NCBI RefSeq assembly: GCF_004363075.1
Contig: NZ_SNYN01000030.1
Location: 1-56,880, forward strand
Length of the DNA stretch: 56,880 nucleotides
Direction: 5' to 3'
DNA from: Actinorugispora endophytica
Lineage (GTDB): Bacteria; Actinomycetota; Actinomycetes; Streptosporangiales; Streptosporangiaceae
The position numbers and the translations under genes are program-made. The notes beneath the pieces were generated by a model, which saw only the letters and a list, made by a program, of their open reading frames with translations, searched no databases and was not told where the DNA came from. How positions within the stretch are numbered: the stretch's first letter is position 1; every line of letters begins with the position of its first letter. Positions 51,262 to 56,880 of this stretch are shown in pieces.

Positions 51262-52356
51262 CTACTCCACGGTCCAGGTGTCCCCGCTCGCCAGCAGGGC
51301 CGCCAGATCACCCCGGCCCTGGGTCGTCTCGGCCTCGGCGATCTGCCCGTTCAGCATCTCGTCGTAGCTGGGCCGCCGCACACTGCGGAAGAGGCCGACC
51401 GGCACGTGCTCGAACGCGGGCCGGTCCAGTCGGGACAGCGCGAAGGCGTACCCCGGGTCGGTCCGGTGCGCGTCGTGCCGCAGCACGCGGTCCTCGCCCG
51501 CCTCGGCCACGTCCGCGACGACCAGCTCGCCGTACTCGCCGAGCACCACGCCCCGGTCCGCGCCGACCATCAGCGGTTCGCCGTGCTCCATCCGCAGCAG
51601 CCGCGCGTCCCGCTGGCCGGGGTCCTTCAGCGGCTCGAACGCGTCGTCGTTGAAGATCGGGCAGTTCTGGTAGATCTCCACGAACGACGCGCCCGGGTGG
51701 TCGGCGGCCGCGCGCAGCACCGACGTCAGGTGCCTGCGGTCCGAGTCCACCGTGCGCGCCACGAACGATGCCTCGGCGCCCAGCGCCAGCGACACCGGGT
51801 TGAACGGCGTGTCCAGCGACCCCACCGGCGAGGACTTGGTGACCTTGCCCCGCTCGGAGGTCGGGGAGTACTGCCCCTTGGTCAGGCCGTAGATCCGGTT
51901 GTTGAACATCAGCACGTTGATGTTCACGTTGCGCCGCAGGGCGTGGATCAGGTGGTTCCCGCCGATGGAGAGACCGTCGCCGTCGCCCGTGACCACCCAC
52001 ACCGACAGGTCCGGCCGACTCGCGGCCAGCCCCGTCGCGATCGCGGGCGCGCGCCCGTGGATCGAGTGCATTCCGTACGTGGACAGGTAGTAGGGGAACC
52101 GCGAGGAGCAGCCGATGCCCGAGACGATCACGATGTTCTCGCGCGGGACCCCCAGCTCGGGCAGGAAGCCCTGGAACGCGGCCAGGATCGCGTAGTCCCC
52201 GCAGCCGGGGCACCAGCGCACCTCCTGGTCGGACTTGAAGTCCTTCATCCTGTACCGGACGTCGCTCACGGGGACCAGCGTGAGCCCCTTGAACGCGGGT
52301 CCGGAGCCGTCGGCGGCCACCCCGTTCGGGTGCCCGTCGGTGTTCTCACTCGGCAC
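51262..52356 (-). CDS. korB: 2-oxoacid:ferredoxin oxidoreductase subunit beta (KorB)
   Basis: 364 residues from GTG 52356, behind AGGAGGT, overlapping the korA end by 11 nt. RWCPGCGDYAILAAFQ and GIGCSSRFPYY give iron-sulfur cysteines; GDGDGLSIGGNHLIHALRRNVNINVLMFNNRIYGLTKGQYSPTS is the thiamine-diphosphate/Mg2+ site; YQNCPIFNDDAFEPLKD adds the last cysteine region. With KorA it oxidises 2-oxoglutarate (probably) to succinyl-CoA, reducing ferredoxin; in aerobic actinobacteria it complements or replaces the NAD-linked dehydrogenase. Confidence 0.95.
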   Translation of the reverse strand: MPSENTDGHPNGVAADGSGPAFKGLTLVPVSDVRYRMKDFKSDQEVRWCPGCGDYAILAAFQGFLPELGVPRENIVIVSGIGCSSRFPYYLSTYGMHSIHGRAPAIATGLAASRPDLSVWVVTGDGDGLSIGGNHLIHALRRNVNINVLMFNNRIYGLTKGQYSPTSERGKVTKSSPVGSLDTPFNPVSLALGAEASFVARTVDSDRRHLTSVLRAAADHPGASFVEIYQNCPIFNDDAFEPLKDPGQRDARLLRMEHGEPLMVGADRGVVLGEYGELVVADVAEAGEDRVLRHDAHRTDPGYAFALSRLDRPAFEHVPVGLFRSVRRPSYDEMLNGQIAEAETTQGRGDLAALLASGDTWTVE

Positions 52357-54199
52357 GGTCGATGACCTCCTGCAGCACGCCCGCCAGTTCCTCGGCCTTG
52401 AACGGCAGGCCGCGCACCTTCGTGTAGCTGATGACGTCGACCAGGAACCTGCCGCGCAGCAGCAGGGCCAGCTGGCCGAGGTTGATCTCGGGGACCAGCA
52501 CCCGGTCGTACCGGCGCAGGACCTCCTCCAGGTTCCCGGGGAACGGGTTGAGGTGGCGCAGGTGGGCGTGGGCCACCCTCCCCCCGACCCGCCGGACCCG
52601 GCGCACGGCCGCCCCGATCGAGCCGTACGTGCCGCCCCAGCCCAGCACGAGCACGTCCGCGTCACCCGTCGGGTCGTCCACCTCCAGCGGGTCGATGTCG
52701 CGGGAGATCCCGTCCACCTTGGCCTGGCGGGTCCGCACCATCAGGTCGTGGTTGGCGGGGCTGTAGGAGATGTCGCCGGTGCGGTCGCTCTTCTCGATGC
52801 CGCCGATGCGGTGCTCCAGCCCGGCCGTCCCCGGCACCGCCCACGGGCGCGCCAGCGTCTCGGGGTCGCGCAGGTAGGGCAGGAACGCGCCGTCCTCGCC
52901 GTTGGGCCCGGCCGCGAACTCCACCGACAGGTCCGGCAGCGCCGACACGTCCGGGATCCGCCAGGGCTCGGAGCCGTTGGCCAGGTACCCGTCGGACAGC
53001 ACGATGACGGGGGTCCGGTACTTGGTGGCGATGCGCGCGGCCTCGACCGCGATGTCGAAGCAGTCGGCGGGCGAGCGCGGGGCCAGCACCGGGACGGGGG
53101 ACTCGCCGTTGCGCCCGAACAGCGCCATCAACAGGTCCGCCTGCTCGGTCTTGGTGGGCAGGCCGGTGGACGGCCCGCCGCGCTGCACGTCGACGACGAT
53201 CAACGGCAGCTCGGTCATGACCGCCAGACCCACCGTCTCGGCCTTGAGCACCATGCCCGGCCCCGACGTGGTGGTCACGCCCAGGGCCCCGCCGAACGAG
53301 GCCCCCAGGGCCGCGCCGACCCCCGCGATCTCGTCCTCGGCCTGGAACGTGCGCACGCCGAACCGCTTGTGCCTGGACAGCTCGTGCAGGATGTCCGAGG
53401 CCGGGGTGATGGGGTAGGACCCCAGGAACAGCGGCAGCCCGGTCAGTTCGGCCCCCGCGACCAGGCCGTAGGACAGCGCGGTGTTGCCGGTGATGTTGCG
53501 GTACGTGCCCGAGGGCAGCGCCGCCGGTCTGACCTCGTAGGAGACCGCGAAGTCCTCGGTGGTCTCGCCGAAGTTCCAGCCGGCCTTGAACGCCGCGATG
53601 TTGGCGGACATGATGTCCGGCTTCTTGGCGAACTTGGCCCGCAGGAAGTCGAGCGTCCCCTCGGTGGGGCGGTTGTACATCCAGGACAGCAGCCCCAGAG
53701 CGAACATGTTCTTCGCGCGCTCGGAGTCCTTCTTGGAGAGGCCGAAGTCCTCCAGCGCGCGGACCGTCATGGAGGTCAGGGGCACCGCGCTCACCTTGTA
53801 CCCGGCGAGGGAGCCGTCCTCGAGCGGGTTGGCGGTGTAGCCGACCTTGGCCAGGGCGCGCTTGGTGAACTCGTCGGTGTTGACGATGACCATCGCGCCC
53901 TTGGGCACGTCGTCGATGTTCGCCCTGAGGGCGGCGGGGTTCATCGCGACCAGGACGTTCGGGGCGTCCCCGGGGGTCATGATGTCGTGGTCGGCGAAGT
54001 GCAGCTGGAAGCTGGACACGCCGGGGAGCGTTCCCGCGGGCGCCCTGATCTCCGCCGGGAAGTTCGGCAGGGTGGACAGGTCGTTGCCGAAGGACGCGGT
54101 TTCCTGGGTGAACCGGTCGCCGGTCAACTGCATGCCGTCGCCGGAGTCGCCGGCGAACCGGATGATGACGCGATCGAGTCGCTGGACCTCTTTGGGCAC
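52346..54199 (-). CDS. korA: 2-oxoacid:ferredoxin oxidoreductase subunit alpha (KorA)
   Basis: 617 residues, GTG 54199 with AGGAGGT 11-12 nt upstream. The gamma domain (VIIRFAGDSGDGMQLTGDRFTQETA) is fused to the alpha domain (GNTALSYGLVAGAELTGLPLFLGSYPITPASDILHELS, FQAEDEIAGVGAALGASFGGALGVTTTSGPGMVLKAE), ending in the domain with WGGTYGSIGAAVRRVRR and RHLNPFP. This gamma-alpha fusion is the actinobacterial KorA form. A TTGTGG / TAAGTC pair (54267-54272 and 54244-54249, 17-bp spacer, minus strand) is a plausible promoter. Confidence 0.95.
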   Translation of the reverse strand: MPKEVQRLDRVIIRFAGDSGDGMQLTGDRFTQETASFGNDLSTLPNFPAEIRAPAGTLPGVSSFQLHFADHDIMTPGDAPNVLVAMNPAALRANIDDVPKGAMVIVNTDEFTKRALAKVGYTANPLEDGSLAGYKVSAVPLTSMTVRALEDFGLSKKDSERAKNMFALGLLSWMYNRPTEGTLDFLRAKFAKKPDIMSANIAAFKAGWNFGETTEDFAVSYEVRPAALPSGTYRNITGNTALSYGLVAGAELTGLPLFLGSYPITPASDILHELSRHKRFGVRTFQAEDEIAGVGAALGASFGGALGVTTTSGPGMVLKAETVGLAVMTELPLIVVDVQRGGPSTGLPTKTEQADLLMALFGRNGESPVPVLAPRSPADCFDIAVEAARIATKYRTPVIVLSDGYLANGSEPWRIPDVSALPDLSVEFAAGPNGEDGAFLPYLRDPETLARPWAVPGTAGLEHRIGGIEKSDRTGDISYSPANHDLMVRTRQAKVDGISRDIDPLEVDDPTGDADVLVLGWGGTYGSIGAAVRRVRRVGGRVAHAHLRHLNPFPGNLEEVLRRYDRVLVPEINLGQLALLLRGRFLVDVISYTKVRGLPFKAEELAGVLQEVIDRAE

Positions 54200-54718
54200 T
54201 GAGATCGTCGACCTCCTAGAGAAGCCGCCGCGCGGAACACGGTGACTTAGGGTTGACTCAGTCTCGCCACAACGGTATTCACCGGACGGCCGCCCGGACG
54301 TGGCGCTTGTCTCTGTCTTCGGGGGCTCCCCCGTCCCGGGGGCGTGGCTGGACGACCGGGGCCGAATTGACGGGAGGGCTTCGCAGGCGGTCGGTCCTCC
54401 TGCGGGGACGGGACCGGCCGGAGGTCATCGGGGACACAGGCCGCCGTTGATCCGGAGCAGGTCCACGTGCCGGCGCCCGACGAGCAGGACACCGGGCAGC
54501 GCGGGCCGAGTAGCGAAGGTCACAGTCGGAACTATAGGCGGTGGTCCCCGCCGGGGGTCGCTCCGAGGCCCGATTTACCGACCATGGGGCGTGGAGCAGG
54601 GGCAGGTGAGGTTCGCCCCCCGGGCCCGGGAACGCGCGACCCCGACCCGTACGTTGACAACGGGGAACGGGCCGGGCGGACTAAGGCCCCGCGAGCAGAG
54701 GAAGGGAGGACCGTGGCC
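54200..54718. other. Divergent korA/htpX intergenic region
   Basis: About 520 nt. Contains the korA promoter candidate (54244-54272), a TTGACA at 54654-54659 that may be the htpX -35 without a clear -10, and GAAGGGAGGA (54701-54710), the htpX ribosome site. Open frames here lack signals and I do not call them genes. Confidence 0.45.
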
Positions 54719-55585
54719 ATGCACCACAACACGTTTCGCGCGGCGGCCCTCATCGCCGGTCTCTCCGCGCTGCTGGTCGTCGGAAGCTGGACGTGCTGGG
54801 GGGCCCAGGGTCTCAAGCTGGGCGTGGTCTCGGTCATCGCCGTCAACGGACTCGTCTACTTCTTCGGCGACACCATGACGCTGCGCGCGATGCACGCGCG
54901 CCCCATCAGTGAGATCGAGCAGCCGGAGCTCTACCGGGTCGTCCGGGAGCTCGCCACCGAGGCCCGCCAGCCCATGCCCAGGCTGTTCCTGTCCCCGACG
55001 GTCGCGCCCAACGCCTTCACCACCGGCTGGCGTCGCCGCCGGTCCGTGCTGTGCTGCACCACGGGCCTGCTCAGGATCCTCAACGAACGCGAACTGCGCG
55101 GTGTCGTCGCGCACGAACTGGCGCACCTGCGCAAGGGCGACACCATCGTCTGCTCGGTGGCCGCGATGCTCGCCATGATGATCACGTCCCTCACCGCGCT
55201 GGCACTGCTGCTTCCGCTCGCCGACTCGGAGGACGAGGACGGTCAGGGCCTGCTCAGCGGACTGCTGTTCCTCGCCGTCGGCCCGATCGCCGCGGCGGTC
55301 GTCCGGGCCGCCGTCGGCCGCAGGCGCGAGTTCGACGCGGACGAGGCCGCCGCCCGCCTCACCGGAGACCCGATCGGCCTGGCCACGGCTCTGCGCAAGA
55401 TCGAGATCGGCGCCCGCACCCACCCGCTCCCCACGGAGCGGGGCCTGCTCGCCTCCGGGCACCTGATGATCGCCCACCCGTTCTCCCGCCGGGGCGCGGG
55501 CGGCCTCTTCGCCGCCCACCCGCCCACCCCCGAGCGAATCCGCCGCCTGAGGGGCATGGCTGAGGAGTGGGGGCCGGCGGAGTGA
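54719..55585 (+). CDS. htpX: HtpX-type membrane zinc metalloprotease (M48)
   Basis: 288 residues from ATG 54719 (GGAGG 9 nt upstream; GTG 54713 would be too close). Two N-terminal helices (about residues 9-50), H122-E-L-A-H126 zinc site in ELRGVVAHELAHLRKGDT, the third ligand in REFDADEAAARLTGDP, and the RGAGGLFAAHPPTPERIRRLRGM C-terminal block. It degrades damaged membrane proteins. Upstream of yajQ, as in mycobacteria. Confidence 0.95.
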   Translation: MHHNTFRAAALIAGLSALLVVGSWTCWGAQGLKLGVVSVIAVNGLVYFFGDTMTLRAMHARPISEIEQPELYRVVRELATEARQPMPRLFLSPTVAPNAFTTGWRRRRSVLCCTTGLLRILNERELRGVVAHELAHLRKGDTIVCSVAAMLAMMITSLTALALLLPLADSEDEDGQGLLSGLLFLAVGPIAAAVVRAAVGRRREFDADEAAARLTGDPIGLATALRKIEIGARTHPLPTERGLLASGHLMIAHPFSRRGAGGLFAAHPPTPERIRRLRGMAEEWGPAE

Positions 55586-55612
55586 CCGCGGTCACCCCGT
55601 CGGCCCCGGGGG

Positions 55613-56110
55613 CTACCGGAAGTTCACGAACTGCAGGGCGATGTCGAGCTCCTTGCCCTTGAGCAGGGAGATGACGGCCTGGAGTTCGTCCTTCTTCTTG
55701 GAGCTGACCCGGAGTTCGTCGCCCTGGATCTGGGCCTTCACACCCTTGGGGAACTCGTCCCGGATGATCTTGGAGATCTTCTTGGCGTCCTCGGAGGTGA
55801 TGCCCTCCTTGAGCGTGATCGGCAGGCGGTACTCCTTGCCGGAGATCTTGGGCTCGTCGGCCGCGTCCAGGACCTTCAGGGAGACGCCGCGCTTGATCAG
55901 CTTCTCCTTGAACACGTCCAGAGCGGCCTTCGCGCGCTCCTCGGAGCCGGACTTGATCTCCACGCCCTGGTCGCCGGACCACTCGATGGTCGAGCCGGTC
56001 CCCTTGAAGTCGAAGCGCTGGGAGAGCTCCTTGGCGGTCTGGTTGACGGCGTTGTCCACTTCCTGCCGGTCAAGCTTGGAGACGACATCGAAGCTGGATT
56101 CGGCTGCCAC
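55613..56110 (-). CDS. YajQ-family nucleotide-binding protein
   Basis: 165 residues, the family length. N-terminus [34 protein letters not shown], then [54 protein letters not shown] and C-terminal LQFVNFR. YajQ members bind nucleotides (in some bacteria c-di-GMP) and RNA; the role in actinomycetes is not settled. It converges on htpX. Confidence 0.95.
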   Translation of the reverse strand: MAAESSFDVVSKLDRQEVDNAVNQTAKELSQRFDFKGTGSTIEWSGDQGVEIKSGSEERAKAALDVFKEKLIKRGVSLKVLDAADEPKISGKEYRLPITLKEGITSEDAKKISKIIRDEFPKGVKAQIQGDELRVSSKKKDELQAVISLLKGKELDIALQFVNFR

Positions 56111-56371
56111 GTGTGCTCATACCCCCGTAGTGTCTGGGCCCGGCCCCGTTGGGGCGGCCGACGGCTCGTGATCGATCGGTCGCCGCGGTCGGCGCGCCGC
56201 TGCGGCACGGCCCTGCCACGGCAGTGACAGAAGAGCTTAGCCCGGCGGGCGCGCGGGCACCGTCCGGGCACGTCCCGGGCCTTGAGAGCGTGTCGGGTAT
56301 TCGATTTCGCGTCTGCGCGGCAGTCCGCTATCCTCATTCATGCGCGGCACCGAAGGCGTCACGCGATCCCA

Positions 56372-56453
56372 GGCAGGTTGCCCGAGCGGCCAAAGGGAGC
56401 AGACTGTAAATCTGCCGGCTCAGCCTACGTAGGTTCGAACCCTACACCTGCCA
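56372..56453 (+). tRNA. tRNA-Tyr (anticodon GTA)
   Basis: 82 nt, type II. Acceptor GGCAGGT pairs with ACCTGCC (56446-56452), discriminator A 56453. Anticodon stem GCAGA / TCTGC with loop CTGTAAA (anticodon 56406-56408), long variable arm, T-loop GTTCGAACC. CCA is not encoded. Confidence 0.97.
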
Positions 56454-56462
56454 CACCTCGCG

Positions 56463-56504
56463 GAAGCGGCCTTCTACCAGGGAAACCCGGTGGAAGGCCG
56501 CTTC
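56463..56504 (+). terminator. Terminator after tRNA-Tyr
   Basis: GAAGCGGCCTTC..ACC pairs with GGT..GAAGGCCGCTTC (56463-56478 with 56489-56504), loop about AGGGAAACCC, followed by TCTCGTTGTTT. Confidence 0.85.
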
Positions 56505-56880
56505 TCGTTGTTTCCGGTTGTCTCTCGCTGTTTCCGAACATTTTTGACTGTCTTCGGGCACGGAACGGGCACACGCTTCGGGGCTTCCATCTGCTCCCTC
56601 CCCACCTTCCTCTTCTCTTTCTCACCGTTCTTCTCGTGCTTGCTGCGCTCCTGGCCTCGGCCTGCCCGGTGAGTGGGCTCCTGGTCCTGGCCGCGCGTGC
56701 TGTGCTGGTGCTCTCGGCTCCGGCCTCGTTCCCGCGGTCCACTCCCTCAAGGACTGTGGTTGGCCCTCTGGTCGATCCCCCTATCGAACGTCGTGCCCCT
56801 GGGCACGGCGTGGCGCGGGAAGCGCGCCGCGCGGAACGCAGGCGAGCGCGCGCACCCGCGCCGGCGCCCGACTCCCCGTA
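56505..56880. other. Pyrimidine-rich terminal stretch, no gene seen
   Basis: The + strand is rich in CT tracts (CTTCCTCTTCTCTTTCTC near 56608). Minus-strand frames reading back into the tRNA give a typical spurious tail (VGFEPT). A relic of an integrated element at the tRNA-Tyr gene is possible, but I see no repeat of the tRNA 3' end in the remaining sequence. Confidence 0.4.

Noticed and set aside
54253-54281. TTGACT / TATTCA on the plus strand as an htpX promoter
   Set aside because: The -10 part is poor and it lies about 440 nt from htpX. The overlapping minus-strand pair fits korA better.
54247-54492. 81-codon frame on the minus strand upstream of korA
   Set aside because: No ribosome site, Arg/Pro/Gly-rich shadow composition, and it covers the likely korA promoter.
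56425-56742. 105-codon frame on the minus strand reading into tRNA-Tyr
   Set aside because: Its tail (VGFEPT) is the antisense of the tRNA T-arm, a well-known spurious annotation. No integrase motif is visible.
1-56880. CRISPR array, rRNA genes, insertion sequence with transposase, biosynthetic gene cluster
   Set aside because: I looked for regularly spaced repeats, rRNA blocks, DDE/HUH motifs and PKS/NRPS/RiPP-enzyme signatures and found none in this window.

Overview
The window is high-GC (roughly 70% or more), densely packed actinobacterial DNA with many GTG starts and overlapping stop/start codons. BldC-, DUF4229-, menaquinone- and nuo-type genes, together with the gene order, point to a filamentous actinomycete. 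A Nocardiopsis/Streptomonospora-type member of the Nocardiopsaceae is my best guess from protein flavour; it is not proven by sequence alone.

Layout. 1-0.25 kb: a G/C homopolymer contig edge and one end of a dispersed non-coding repeat. 0.7-4.3 kb: a small secreted peptide with two GWSW motifs, a membrane protein, tatB, a PAP2 phosphatase, a one-domain voltage-gated cation channel and a cold-shock protein. 4.5-8.5 kb: protein O-mannosyltransferase divergent from rsmI, then a ZIP-like transporter. 8.6-11.9 kb: a fused secDF and a small secreted protein. 12.1-13.8 kb: a methionyl-tRNA synthetase of the variant 'GTDDNALK' type, preceded by what looks like a leaderless Met-rich leader peptide with a 1:2 / 2:3 / 3:4 attenuator. 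13.9-15.3 kb: PLDc_N membrane protein, a BldC-type regulator, DUF4229 protein. 15.6-35.3 kb: a respiratory block: menG, a geranylgeranyl-reductase/MenJ-like gene preceded by a textbook Rex operator, the complete 14-gene nuoA-N operon, and a trans-polyprenyl diphosphate synthase. Quinone head methylation, side-chain synthesis and reduction, and complex I are thus together, with an NADH/NAD+ sensing site in front of the MenJ-nuo unit.

35.4-51.1 kb is a more variable accessory stretch: two PRC-barrel genes separated by a MITE-like element, rarD, msrA, a four-gene ferric-siderophore uptake operon with an iron box and an upstream AraC regulator, a beta-lactamase-fold serine hydrolase with a membrane C-terminus, a second MITE-like cluster, a TipA-type MerR regulator with a 19-bp-spacer promoter, two GNAT acetyltransferases, a protein with a Q/Y/G/P-rich tail, an NAD(P)-binding protein and a second PAP2 phosphatase. 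51.2-56.5 kb returns to conserved genes: korB-korA (2-oxoacid:ferredoxin oxidoreductase), htpX, yajQ and tRNA-Tyr(GTA). The last ~380 bases hold no gene I can support.

The most unusual candidate system is the auxiliary-type methionyl-tRNA synthetase under a putative Met-codon attenuator. Next are the CTAG-bounded palindromic repeat family, the Rex-nuo link, and a recurring TAG(C/G)CT-6/7-nt-start-codon arrangement suggesting leaderless mRNAs.
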